A stretch of DNA of 64,000 nt from Apium graveolens (lineage: Eukaryota; Streptophyta; Magnoliopsida; Apiales; Apiaceae): assembly GCF_009905375.1 (NCBI RefSeq), contig NC_133653.1, positions 65,259,414 through 65,323,413 on the forward strand, written 5' to 3'. Below, in pieces: positions 25,101 to 37,128 of the stretch. Numbering within the stretch: position 1 is the stretch's first letter; every line of letters begins with the position of its first letter. The notes under the pieces are model-generated. The model was not told the origin of the DNA and made no database searches. It saw only the letters and a program-made list of their open reading frames with translations. Position numbers and translations under genes: made by a program.

Positions 25101-27297
25101 TGTTAGATATATTTGATAATGTCATGTCTAATATGATTTATGTTTAGTTTTCAGATCTTACTTAAACATGACAAATCAGTATTTAACTGAAATCAGCACT
25201 TATACTGAATGTAATAACCCCAAAATTTTGAACTTTTTGTAACCCTTATGAATAGTGTTTCTGCTGATATTGCTGAATAAGAAAACTTTTCATGCCACAC
25301 TATGTAGGGGTTCTTTTACGAATATTCTGAGATTTTATTGGGACTCTATATGATATATAAGTGTATGTAAAGATCGTCAGAATCCAAATTTGAACCTCTT
25401 GATTTTTCCCAAAAATCCACCCGATATCGAAAGAATTGAGTATAAGGTAACAGGATAAAAAGGATTTAAATTCAAGGATTTTAAGAGAGGATCCTAAAAG
25501 GAATATAATGTATTGAGAAAGGTTAAGGGAACCTAAGTAATAAGATCCCGGGTATGATCCCTCAAATGATAAACGAAAATGAAAGTTAAGCGAACCGTAT
25601 AACAGATCAGCGGTCATTAGCCAAATAATTAAAAGCTAATCAAAGAGATTAGTGGGGATTATGTCATCAAACCAATAAGAAGAGGACAAAGGTGGGAGGG
25701 TGACATCACATGGTGACATAAGCATGACCAAGCAAAGTGTGTTGTTAGTTGAATTAGAACCACACAAAAGTTACCATGGTAAAAAGGTAATAAAACAAAA
25801 CAAAAAAAATCAAAAGCAATCAACCAAGCCAAAACAATTCATTTCATCAAAATTAGAAGTTGACTTCTCTTCTTCAAGAACAAAAGCTCTCGGCTTTTTC
25901 TTCTTAAACCAAGGAAGAAATTTCAAAACCCTAGCTACACACCTTCAAAAATTAAGAGGTTTGTTTCTTTAGCTTCCATAATTCATAACTTAGATGAGCC
26001 ATAAGTTTAAGCTCAAGATTCCATGATTTACATAGCTAATCAGTTCATCAAAGTTCTTGGTGAATAGTGTTTTCAAGAACTAACTTTGTGTTTTCTTATG
26101 TTTTCTTCAAGATTCAAGCTTAGTAAAGATAACTAGTGGTTAATTAAAGCTTCCTAATTGATTCTCCACTCTCCAAGGAAGGTATAACCCCTCCAAACCC
26201 TAACTTTACTTGAGTATTAGGTTTAGTTTTGTTGTTATAGTTCATGAGAGGCTTGTTTGTTGTGAATGTAGAGGATAGTTGGTGTTGTAATGTTTTGGAG
26301 TTGTAATTCTTGGAGTATTGATTAATGAACTTAAGTATAGTTTAAATTCATGTTTGAGAATAGTATAAATTGTTAATGTTGAGTTTTTTGGGCTGTTATA
26401 GTGAAGTATGGATGGAGTTTTTATTGGGTTGTGATTGTGGGTGGATTGTGGGTTGATTTGGAGTGGTATAAATTTGGGTAATCGCGTTAACATAGCCGTC
26501 GTAATGTCCGATTTACTTTAGACTGTTTTTATTCTTAACATTAGGACCCATGAACTCAATGCTAGGTTTTGACCATTGCCATGATTAGATATTTCAAGTT
26601 ACGAGCTTCGTTTTGATATGTAGTTCGTTTGATTCCGATGTACGGTTTAGGAGAAACGACCGTTTTAAGTAGCGGCGTTTCGCGAACGAACCATTACCCC
26701 TCGCCTTACTTTGAAACATAGGTTAAAGACCTAAAAGGACTAATTGGAATATGAAACATTTATGTAAAGTGTATTAGGTAGTTGGTAAGACACTCGCGAA
26801 AGAATCGCCTTAAAACTCTTAATGGTTAATTTATTAAAAATGGTGGAGCCGAGGGTACTCGAGTGACTTAGGAGAATCAGTAAGCGCAAAGCGAGCGTTA
26901 GAGTCTAAATTGGTTAAAGTATAGATTTATAAGTGACTTTGGTTTAATTCCAACTTATATGTTGTTTATAGGTTACCAGACTCGTCCCAAGCCATTTATA
27001 ACCCCCAGTCGCTCAGGCAAGTTTTCTATCCGTTATAGTGTTGTTGTGATGTATACATTTGTACATGCATTATCTTGTGATAGATGCATAATGGTTATTT
27101 AGAAAATTCTTGCGATATATTGTAGCATGTGATATGGTATATATGCATGCCTATTTCGTATTCTTGATACATATATCTGCTGATATAGTTGATAATACCT
27201 ATGCTAGAGATAAGCGGTAATTTGTATATACCCTTAGTATAGCGGACCCAAAGGTGAACATTTTTTCTAAAACCGGGAGTCGATGCTCCCGAGTATA

Positions 27298-27329
<32 letters not shown>

Positions 27330-27379
27330 GAATAGTTTTTAAAACTATGAATCAAATAAGGTTTATTCGATAACCTTAT

Positions 27380-27710
27380 TTTATTAATGAATATTATTTT
27401 GAATATTCATTCGAGGGCTTATGACCCTGTTTATTTTATTATTGAATATTATTTTGAATATTCATTCGAGGGCTTGTGACCCCGTTTATTTTATTATTGA
27501 ATATTATTTTGAATATTCATTCGAGGGCTTATGACCCCGTTTATTTTATTATTGAATATTATTTTGAATATTCATTTGAGGGCTTATGACCCCGTTTATT
27601 TTATTATTGAATATTATTTTAAATATTCATTCGAGGACTTATGACTCCGCTTAATTTATTAATGAATATTATTATTTGAATATTCATTCGAGGACTTATG
27701 ACTCCGATTA
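27380..27710 (+). repeat. 55-bp minisatellite, about six copies, in the solo LTR
   Basis: GAGGGCTTATGAC-type cores recur near 27413, 27467, 27522, 27577, 27634 and 27690. These are the plus-strand version of the array in element 2, with the same GAATATT/AATATTC inverted repeat in each unit. Confidence 0.9.
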
Positions 27711-29044
27711 TTTACTAATTATTATTCTTAATTTTATTAAAGAATAATGTGTCGATAATCAAACTTACTTTTGATTATTCAAATAAAGATAGTACTTTTG
27801 TATAAGTATATCTTTGGTTATTTAATATTCATTGCAAGTATAAGTTTTAAAACTTCTACTTCAATTATTTTTATAAAGATTATTCTTTATGAGAATATTA
27901 TTTAAATAGTAATATTCAGATATTTCCTAATAATTGGGACTGATTTATTTCATTAAATCAGCACTACTCCAAACATTCTCAAAAATGTTTGCGAGCCTTC
28001 AAAATAATTTTAAAAGTTAGAGCGAACCCCAAAACTCATTTTTTTATATATTTAAGATCTTCCTTTCAAAGGGGATTTAAATATTCGCTCAAAACCTGAG
28101 GGATCCGGCTCTGTGGTGTGTTTTATATTCGCAACAAGGTTGCTGTTTTGATAAAAGAGTTTTTGATTACTTACCTAACACTCGGGAAGTAAAATTCTTG
28201 GAACAAGTTAATCCATTAACAGGCATCGCCTGGGAAATATTGGTGAGTTTTCTTTTCCAACTAGATACGACTTCTTGGTGGAGCCATATCAACAAGTTTC
28301 TACTTGGGGAAAGGGGGGATGAGCTTTACGTTTCAGAGTCATGGATTCCATCTGAACTAGGAGTGGCGTAAGTGGTCGAGTGGCGCCGGCCCAGCCTTAT
28401 TATATTGGCCCAAATGGCCTGGAAGTTCCGTTAAGACGGTACATTCCTTAGGAGTCCAGTGTTCGGTTGACAAGTAAATCCGACAGGTTCTCCTCTACAT
28501 GTAGAAAATAGTGGGGTTGTACTACTATGACTGATCATCGTAAGTGGTCTTCCTGGCGCGACAAACTCCCGTAATGAGTTCATCATCCAGTTGGATAATT
28601 CTGCAACACTACCCGTAGCTTTTCGATCGAAAGGCTACGAATGGGTGGTTGCCGAAGCATTGACAGGGTCAAACAGTTATAATGGTGTTTCCATTGAATA
28701 AAGTATCTCGTAACTTCATTTCCTTTAAAAATATTTCAAAGATTGAATCTATTCAAGTCTTAACTTGTGGTCTCATCTATGGGATGACCTTTTGAAACTT
28801 ATTATACTTTGAACAGTAGTAGTTCAAGTAGATTTCTAAAAATGGTATAAGTATAGTGAAGTAATTGGTAACTTCATCTTCCTTTAAACTTATATCCAGT
28901 AAGTAATTACCTTACACTTGATAAAGGATTCTAGTAAGTTATCCATTTAGATACTTGCATTATTGTTTACACTATATATTATCTTGCGAGCTGTAATGCT
29001 CACTATTGCTTCATTTCTTCATCACACAACAACAGTTAGGAAAG

Positions 29045-29185
29045 ATGGCCAGACTCAAGCAGACCCAGCGCAAGCGCATGGGAAGCGTCCCGCGTCTTCC
29101 CGTTGATGTTGTAGCTGCTATAGCTGCAGAGGTAGATCTATTGGTAGATCAGGCATTCTACTTTTGGGAACCAAATATTGTATAA
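29045..29185 (+). CDS. Small conserved ORF near LTR 3' end (solo LTR copy, divergent)
   Basis: 46 codons from an ATG in the same context (AAAGATG after a CATCACACAACAACAG block). The product begins MARLKQTQRKRMGSVPRLPV and shares the basic start, GxVPxxPV and AEV pattern with the other copies, although the nucleotide sequence has diverged strongly. That the frame survives in the most divergent copy is the best hint that it encodes something. A TATA-like CTATATATTA lies about 70 bases upstream. Confidence 0.35.
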   Translation: MARLKQTQRKRMGSVPRLPVDVVAAIAAEVDLLVDQAFYFWEPNIV

Positions 29186-29658
29186 TTATAACTTGTGGCA
29201 GATAATGGCAATTAACTGTAAATTTATCAAGTAATCATTTGGGTTGTAATAACTTTTAAATTGCGGATTCAAGGACTTGTACTTATTTCAATTTCATCTC
29301 TGAGACTATAACGGGTTGTGGTGTGTGTTATTGTAGGGTCACAACATGAGGTTATTTATTATTAATTAGGTGAAGTGATATTGTGGAAAGAAAGACCGTG
29401 ACGACCCGGATCCCTGACCCCGGATCTGGGGATGTTACACTGAAGTCAGAACTTAAGTTATCAGTACTTAAGGTTCAGGAGATATTTATCAGAAGATAAT
29501 ATCAGGACTTAAAGGAAACGTTCAGATAAGGAAGGCAGCTGATTTATATGAAGAGAAGATCGAGACAAACATAAGAAGAGATATGCATGAAGAAGGAACG
29601 ATTTGATTATGTTATACACTGTATTCACCCCCCTCTACAGTGTGTGTGTGACCTAACA

Positions 29659-31787
29659 ATATAACTCTTGGATAGCTTGGTGGAACAACATTTGTTCATA
29701 TTTATTTAATAAATCTCGCCAAACTCTATGCCTCTAAGTTCACAATCCTATTGTGATAACATAGTTAAGTCAAACCCAATAGTCAAAAAGTATCAATATA
29801 CTTCAACACATCTCCCACGATAGATAGGAGTATTTCGCTTTGGCGAACCCACTCCTGGTCGATCTAGGGGTTAACGCATTGGACTCATTGGAAGGCATCT
29901 GATCAACTTAATATTAACTTTAAGGTTTTGTTAATTTTAAAACGATCATGCTCCCATCATAAAGAGACTCCCAATTTTTCCTTGAATAAAATAATTCAAA
30001 TCAATATTCGTCAATGGTTTGATTTCCAGGTAGTGAGGGAGTCACAACGGTCTCGCTTAAAACCCACAACCTTACAAGTTCAATGAACTCGCTTTTGACA
30101 AAATCGCCCCATGTCAGAAATCAAGAAAATTTGTATTTTATTATGTGTTTCATAAACACGAGAATCTCATAATCATTTGTTCATTTTAAAATCTTGAATC
30201 GTTACAGATTTTATCTTGTTTAACAAGCATGGCATGGGTGTTGTATCTAATACATATAGCCTTAATCTAATTAAGCATGCATCTTTATAAACTACTCTAC
30301 ACATACATTCATCATATGTGCATATATATAAAGTGCAATAAATAAACATGGTTGGTTATGGCTTCATCCTATGTGATCTTTATCAAGCTAATGACAAAGA
30401 TCTAGGTCAATCTAAGGTGGAAAATAAATACAGGATAACTATTACATGTCTTCTTTCTGGTATTGCTTCCTTGGATGGCCTCCGTTTGGGATTACCCTTG
30501 ATCTTCAAATCTTCATGTCTTCATGTACATTACAAGAATGAAATATGAAAACTAATCTAATGAACTTACAAGAAGAACTCGAGTTACGTTCGAGATTTAA
30601 TAATTACATGATTAAACGACATGCAATCCGTATTTGAATAACCAAAACCATTAACCTAAGGTCATAAGCCATAACCATCCACCATGCTCAATTAACACAA
30701 AATAGCATGTTAAAACACATAATTTGATCATAACATATCATACCCATCATGATCTAATCATAAAAACCAAATATTGAAAAAAATCAGAAAATTTGAAATT
30801 AAATCTAGTAACATTAAATCGCAGATTACAGGGCCTAAACGACGTCAAACGCCTTACAGATCAGTCGATGATCACAAATTACAGTAAATTCTATAGTGAC
30901 GTTAAAAGAAATTTGAAGTGAGTACGAGGGAGAAGTAATAGATGATGTTTTATTATACAACCAATCTAAAATGAAATTTTTTGAGACAGTAGTTAATGTC
31001 AGTTGACATGATTTCTTTTTATGTCAAATATTTGATAAACTTAATGAAGGGTTTCGAGCACATAAACGCAATGGAAACAGTAATTAAAAATGTAAAAAAT
31101 CAGAATTTTTCGAAACCCACCGCATGATCCATTCGAAAAACATATATTTAATTCGTAGATCAGATTGTTTACCTTAAGAAGCTTTACCAATAGGTTGACT
31201 ATTGGAGATCCAAATCTTGTTCAATCCCCGCGCATCCCGCTCTCGCGATCTACGCTCTATCGGTATCCACACGTATGCTTGAACTCAAGGATTGGATGTG
31301 TACTAGCACAAACCCATTTCTTCTTGCTCTCTTCAACTTCTCTCTTGGTGGCTAGGGTTTTAGTAAAAGTCTTGCACACTTTTTTTGTAAAAATCAGTCA
31401 CACAAGAGATATTATATATAGAGTAGAAAAACAAATTATAACTCTCAACTACTTAGGAGTTTTATTAATTCGAAATTCCTATTTGTATTATAATTAAGTC
31501 TCACTTAATTATTTAACAAATAAATTTCATAATTAATATTAGTAAATTTGAATATCATTATTTATCTAATTAATTAAGTCAAACTTAATTAATATTATAA
31601 ATAATTCAAATTACTTTAATTTAATTTAAATCCAATTTAAATTAAATAATCCTTCAAGCATTCTTTGTGTGTGACCCAATAGGTAATTACTACATTGGCA
31701 ACGAATTTTTAAATCTAATTTAAAATCTTAAACAATGAGCGACATCTAGTAATACACCATTCCTACCCAAGTAATAATAATTGAATC
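29659..31787 (+). other. Unassigned AT-rich stretch between copia element and element 3
   Basis: About 2.1 kb with no convincing gene. The conserved-looking, C-rich text near 29800-30110 and 31200-31340 suggests remnants of another retroelement leader or LTR, probably in minus orientation, but I cannot assign it. The 66- and 110-codon ORFs here have no recognisable features. A half monomer of the ~345-bp satellite lies at 30885-31045. Confidence 0.4.
30885..31045 (+). repeat. Dispersed partial copy of the ~345-bp satellite
   Basis: About 160 bases closely match 53814-53975 (shared TATAGTGACGTTA, AGTACGAGGGAGA and TATACAACCAATCTAAAATG blocks). Both flanks are unrelated to the satellite, so a fragment was moved into this site 20 kb from the array. 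Confidence 0.8.
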
Positions 31788-33864
31788 TGTAATAACCCCA
31801 ATTTTTGGAATTTTTGAAACACGGATGAATAGTAACTTTTGCTGATGATGTTGATTAAGGAAAATTATCAGACCACGCTATATAGGAGTACTGTTATGGA
31901 AATTCTAAGATCGTATTATTATTCCATAAAGTAAATGAGTGTATGTAAAGGTTGTTAGAATTCGAATCCGGACACTTTGATTTTTCCCCGAAAATCCACC
32001 AGATACCGAAAGAATTGAGTATAAGGTAACATGATTAAAAGGATTTAAATTCAAGGATTATAAAAGAGGATCATAAAAGGAATATAAAATATTGAGAAAG
32101 GTTTAGGGGAACCCAAGTAATAAGATCCCGGGTATGATCCCTCAAACGATAAACGAGAACGAAAGTTAAGCGAACCGTATAACAGATAAGAGGTCATTAG
32201 CAAAGTAATTAGGGGTTAATCAAAGAGGTTAGTTAATGATGATGTCATCACACCACAAGGAGAAGACATGTGGCAAATGGATGACATAAGTAGGGTGATG
32301 TAAGCATGACTAGCAAGATATTTGTTTAGATTGATTTGTGGCCAAGTATTCTAACCTTAGTTAAAACAAGGTTAAAGATAACTAAGCTAACAAACACCAC
32401 ACAAAATCAAGGAAGCATTTTCACTCCCATTTCCTCACTTTTGGCTTCGGCTTTTCATGGAAAATGCAAGGATGAGATTTTCAAAACCCTAGCTTTACTC
32501 CATCATAAATCAAGAGGTTAGTCACTATAGCTCCTATATTTTATAACTAAGAAGAGCAAGTAGTTTGAGTGCTTGAATCCAAGGTTTGCTAGCTCAAATA
32601 AATCATTTTAGTTTAGGGTGAATAGTAACTTTCAAGAACAAACTTTTGATTCTTGATTTTATTTGTAAGGTCAAGGTAGCTTAAGCATAGATCAAGGCTT
32701 CCATGGGCATTCCAATGATCTTTCATTGATTAAAAGCTTCAAGAAGGTATAAAAACTTCAAACCCTAAGCTTTACTTGAATGTTTAGGAGTGGTTGTGAT
32801 TAATATAGTTCATGAGAAGCATGATTCTTGTATATTTAGAGTTTGGTTGGATTTGTAATGAGTTGAGTTGTAAATCTTGGATTATTGGTTAATGAACTTA
32901 AGTATAGCTTTTAGTTCATGTTTGGGGGTAGTATAAATTGGAAAATCTTGAGATGTTGGGAATGATGTAGTGAATTTTGGATGGAGTTTGGTTGTAATGT
33001 TGATTGTGTGTTGATTTGTGGATTGATTGGAGTAGTTTAAAATTTAGTAATCGCGTAAACATAGCCGTCGTAATGCCCGATTAACCTTAGACTATTTTTG
33101 TTCTTAACTTCAGGACCCGTGAACTCACTGTTAGATTCTTACCATTGCGATGTTTAGATAGTTCATGTTACGAGCTTCGTTTTGATATGTGGTTCGCTTG
33201 AATCCGATGTACAGTTTAGGAGAAACGACCGTTTTAAGTAACGGCGTTTCGCGAACGAACCATTACCCCTCGCCTTACTTTGAAACCTTGGTTAAGGCCC
33301 TTAAATGACTAATATTATGTAAAGTGGATTAGGCAGTTGGTAGAGTACTCGCGAAAGAATCACCTTAAAATTCTTAATGGTTAATTTATTAAAAATGGTG
33401 GAGCCGAGAGAACTCAAACGACTTATGTGATTCGTTAAGCGTAGGAGTGACCATAAGCGAACGTTAGGGTTCAATTGGTTAAAGTCTAGTTTCTTAAGCG
33501 ACCGTGGGTTAATTCCGACTTATGTTGGTGTTCATAGGTTATAGGACTCACTCTAAGCTTAAGTCTATCTGGGAACACTCAGGCAAGTTTTCTACCCGTT
33601 ATACTGTTGTTGTGATGTAAATATATGTGTATGCATTATCTTGTCATAAGTGCATGATTGTTATTAGCAAATTTTGCGATATATTGGAGCATGCTGATAT
33701 GGTATATATGCATGTCTATTTCGTAATCTTGATATCTAATTGTTGATTCAAATGTCTATAAGTTGCATAATACCTATGCTAGAGATAAGCAGTAGTTGTG
33801 TATACCCTTAGTATAGGGGACCCAAAGGTGAACATTTTCTAAACCGGGAGTCGATGTTTCTGAG

Positions 33865-33926
<62 letters not shown>

Positions 33927-35855
33927 ATATTGATATAGTTTTCAAAACTATTAATCGAATAAGGTTTATTCGATAACTTTATTTTATTTAATGAATATTA
34001 TTTTGAATATTCATTCGAGGACTTATGACTCCGCTTATTTTATTTAATGAATATTATTTTGAATATTCATTCGAGGACTTATGACTCCGCTTATTTTTTT
34101 AAATAATATTCTTTATTTTATTAAAGAATAATATTTCGATAATCAAACTTATTTTCGAATATTCAGATAAAGATCGTACTTTCGTATAAGTATATATTTG
34201 GTTATTTATTATTCATTTCAAGTATGAGTTTTAAGACTGCTACTTCAATTATTTTTATAAAGATTATCCTTATGGGAATATTATTTAAATAATAATATTT
34301 AGATAATTTCTAACATATCGTGACTGATTTATTTTATTAAATCAGCATTACTCCAAACATTCTTAAAAATGTTTTTGAGCCTTCAAAATGATTTTAAAAG
34401 TTAGAGCGGATCCCAAAACTCGTTTTCAAATTTAAGATCTTCCTTTCGAAGGGGATTTAAATACTCGCTTAAAAATTGTGGGATCCGGCTCTGTGGTGTA
34501 TTTTATATTCGCAACGAGGTTGCTGTTTTGATAAAATAATTTGATTACTTGCCCAACGTTCGGGAAGTAAGTCCATCTAATTGAGTCGGCAAAAGCGACG
34601 GGCCGGGGTACGGTCTATCAAAGTGTAAGTGGCTGGGTGGCAGTCCATCAACGCATAAGAGGCTGGGTGGCGGTGCAGCACAAGGTCCTAATGCGGCCAG
34701 GGTGATGACCGGTGGGGGATTCATCCATCTACTAGTAGAAAAGGTTACTTAATGGGTATCTTTTCCTGATCAGCAAGATATCGGGTTTATGCCAAAATTC
34801 TTTTCTTTCTAAATTCATTGGATATTACAACTCTGTTCATACTTTACATGACAGAAGTTTTCAAGAAATGTATGAGAGATATATGGATATATATATCGGG
34901 ACTTAGTGAAGTATCTCGTAACTTCATTTCTTTCAAATGATATTTCAAAGATTGGATCTATTCAAGCCTTATCTTGTAGTCTCATCTATGTGATGAACTT
35001 TTTGAAACTAATTATAACTTGAACGGTGGTAGTTCAAGTAGTATTCAGAAAAGATATAAGTATATTGGAGTATCTTGTAACTTTATATTTTCAACTTATA
35101 TCTAGTAAATGATTATCTTATATATGACAAAGATTTTCAGAAAAATGTTGAGACAAGGTTAGATATATGAGATCACCTTGCAACGATATTTTATACAATT
35201 ATAAACTGGACTCTGTGTATATTATACATGTCAGAGGATTTTAAAGATTTGAGAAGTATATAGGTATATATATATACTGAATATTTTGCGACTTCGTCGC
35301 ATTAAGATATCAAACTTGGTTCATTTCTTCTTGACCAAGACTTTCATGAGTACTATGAGAATGCTCATATATTGTTAATTATTATACATATTATTTCGGT
35401 GGGCTTGTTGATCACCCTTGCTTTCTTCTTTCATCACACAACAAAAGATAGACAAGATGAACATGATCAAGCTCCCAATTCGTGAGCGGTTAGGAAACGT
35501 TCTGCAGTTTCCTGTAGACGTTGATGCCGTTGTAGCTGAGGTAGGAACTACCAATAGGCTAGGCTTTCAACTTCAGTTGTGCCAGACTTATGTATATTTA
35601 TGAATTGTAATAATGGTAAGGAATATGTAAATTTATTCAGAAACCCTTTTGAGGTGTAATGGCTTATAATTATGGAATAAAATGACTTGTGTTATTTTTG
35701 GATATTCATCTCCGAGACTATAACTTGTGGTGTGTGTGTGTATATTGTGGGGTCACAGTACGCACTAGTTGGTTGATTATTAAGATTAAGTATTATTAAG
35801 GGAAATGGAACTCGTGACAACCCGGATCCCCGACCCCGGATTTGGGGGTGTTACA
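31788..35855 (+). repeat. 5' LTR of element 3 (4068 bp, B-type)
   Basis: TGTAATAACCCC to GGGTGTTACA. It contains the B-type module (about 34560-34910), only two 55-bp units (about 33985-34100), and a long TA run at about 33870-33915 next to the CGGGAG hairpin. In its first ~640 bases it differs from the element 5 LTR by roughly 2%, while both differ clearly from all other LTRs here. Confidence 0.92.
35457..35603 (+). CDS. Small conserved ORF near LTR 3' end (element 3 copy)
   Basis: 48 codons, start in the conserved GATGAACATG context. Shares KLPIRERLGNV and VAEVGTTNRLGFQL with the other copies and ends YVYL. No recognised domain. Confidence 0.3.
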   Translation: MNMIKLPIRERLGNVLQFPVDVDAVVAEVGTTNRLGFQLQLCQTYVYL

Positions 35856-35859
35856 GAAA

Positions 35860-35871
35860 TGGTATCAGAGC
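35860..35871 (+). promoter_or_regulatory. Primer binding site of element 3
   Basis: TGGTATCAGAGC, four bases inside the LTR end; initiator tRNA-Met type. Confidence 0.92.
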
Positions 35872-36049
35872 TAAGCGTTATAAACCTCAGAGATGATGTG
35901 ACGTTAAAATAATAAGTTCACTAAGATAATAAGAACTCTTGCCAAGTTCATAGTCGGACTACCTAACGTAGTACTGACAGTTAAAATCCTTATGGGAACC
36001 CTTATAAATATCGTGATAGAAGGGTAGTTCGTTATCATATATGGTAGCG

Positions 36050-36295
36050 GGACTCTGAACCCTGAGGTTGAGGAGTAACAACGCGATGATGTTTTATTAC
36101 TTATTGGAGATCATATTGTGGATCTGATAGAGCGTCCTAACGCGGGACCGGATGATGTTCATATTGAAGATGTAGCAGTTGAGGATGTTGTCCTAGAAGG
36201 GATTGTTGCTGAGAAGAATCCCGTGGAGGATCCTGACAAGAATGAATAAAGGACCATTGAGGAATTGATGACCATGTTTAGGGCGACTACCAGAG
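36050..36295 (+). pseudogene. 5' remnant of the pre-gag ORF (element 3)
   Basis: Matches the acidic N-terminal part of the ORF in elements 2 and 4, with stops (for example GAATGAATAAAGG). It ends at ACTACCAGAG, the same junction as in element 1. Confidence 0.65.
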
Positions 36296-37128
36296 GTAGG
36301 ATTGGCCGGTCACTACCGGAGGTTCGTTCAAGTTTGTAAAGATAGTAGCCCCTTTAACGCGGCTTACTCGTAAGACTGAGAAGTTCGAATGGACAGAGAA
36401 ATGCGAGAACAGCTTTTAAGAACTGAAGCAAATATTGGTGACGGCCCCTATATTGGCGTTGCCGTATGGAAAAGGAGATTTTGTGATGTGTAGTGACGCT
36501 TCGCATAAGGAATTAGGGTGCTTCTTATACAGCACAGCAAGATAATCGCGTACGCGTCAAGACAATTAAGGGAATATAAAATTCGATATCCCCACCCATG
36601 ATCTTGAACTCACGTAAATAGTTTTGCCCTAAAGATTGGAGGCACTACTTGTATGGAGCGAAGTGTGAGATTTACACAAACCATAAGAGCTCAAGTATAT
36701 TTCCACACAGAAAAAGCTCAACATGCGCTAGAGGAGGTGGTTAGAGCTAATCAAGGATTATGATTATGAGATTCTTTATCATCCAGGGAAAGCCAAAATG
36801 GTGGCTAAAGCCCTTAGTATAAAAGAGAGACTCAAGATGAAAATGTCTTTGGGAGAGTTGATAAGAGATTTTGAGAAAATGGAAATAGAAGTGAAGGTAA
36901 CCGGAGCCGGTACCAAAAAGCTGTTTGAGATTGCAATACAGCTCGAATTATTGGAAAAGATCATATTATGCCAAGAAAAAGTGATGAATGAAGGCAGAGA
37001 GCCAACAAATAGAGAAGAGATTAATACCGAGAAAGATGATAAGGGAATAATGAGGTATTCCTACAGAATTTGGGTTCCAAACGTTCAAGAGCTTAAGGAC
37101 GAGATCTTAGATGAAAGCCATAGTTCGA
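36296..37128 (+). pseudogene. RT-thumb / RNase H / tether segment placed in front of gag (element 3)
   Basis: Begins with a GLAGHYRRFV-type RT end, then an RNase H N-terminal block CSDASHKELGC near 36488-36525, a tether with YHPGKAKMVAKAL near 36780-36815, and RIWVPNVQELKDEILDE near 37068-37118. The last 114 codons (36798-37142) are still open. Stops interrupt the RNase H part. Against element 4 it replaces 42829-43848, joining at ACTACCAGAG on the left and at GAATAAGAT on the right. In the family this pol segment belongs after gag, so its place here is abnormal. Confidence 0.8.

Larger units (their letters stand above)
25210..29439 (+). mobile_element. Solo LTR of the long-LTR Ty3/gypsy family (4230 bp, A-type)
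   Basis: Complete LTR, TGTAATAACCCC to GGGATGTTACA, flanked by the 5-bp target duplication CTGAA (25205-25209 and 29440-29444). No internal sequence, so it arose by recombination between the two LTRs. It is more divergent than the other copies toward the 3' end. It carries the A-type module at about 28165-28680. Confidence 0.95.
18540..29658 (+). mobile_element. Sirevirus-like Ty1/copia retrotransposon, 3' part, with solo LTR inserted
   Basis: The segment holds the pol C-terminus, a long region after pol with two further ORFs, a polypurine tract and the 3' LTR. The long extra ORF after pol is typical of Sireviruses (Ty1/copia, Pseudoviridae). Element 2 has split its pol gene at 18539/18540; the 5' LTR, gag and most of pol are not in the window. 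The 3' LTR is interrupted at 25210-29439 by the gypsy solo LTR. Several nonsense and frameshift lesions show it is an old copy. Confidence 0.8.
25101..29658 (+). repeat. 3' LTR of the Sirevirus-like element, split by solo LTR and internally deleted
   Basis: The LTR parts are 25101-25209 and 29440-29658, running from TGTTAGATATA to GACCTAACA. Against the related LTR at 54530-55103 it lacks about 270 bases between the GATATGCATGAA block and the CACTGTATTCA block. The missing part includes the TATA box (CTATATAAATAC) of the other copy, so this LTR probably lacks a promoter. Confidence 0.82.

Noticed and set aside
31165..31497. 110-codon ORF in the unassigned stretch
   Set aside because: No recognisable motif, AT-rich end, lies in DNA resembling a retroelement leader. 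Not supported as a gene.
32336..32521. 61-codon ORF conserved at 62443-62628
   Set aside because: Present only in the closely related LTRs of elements 3 and 5, lacks an ATG at the start, and reflects ~98% DNA identity.
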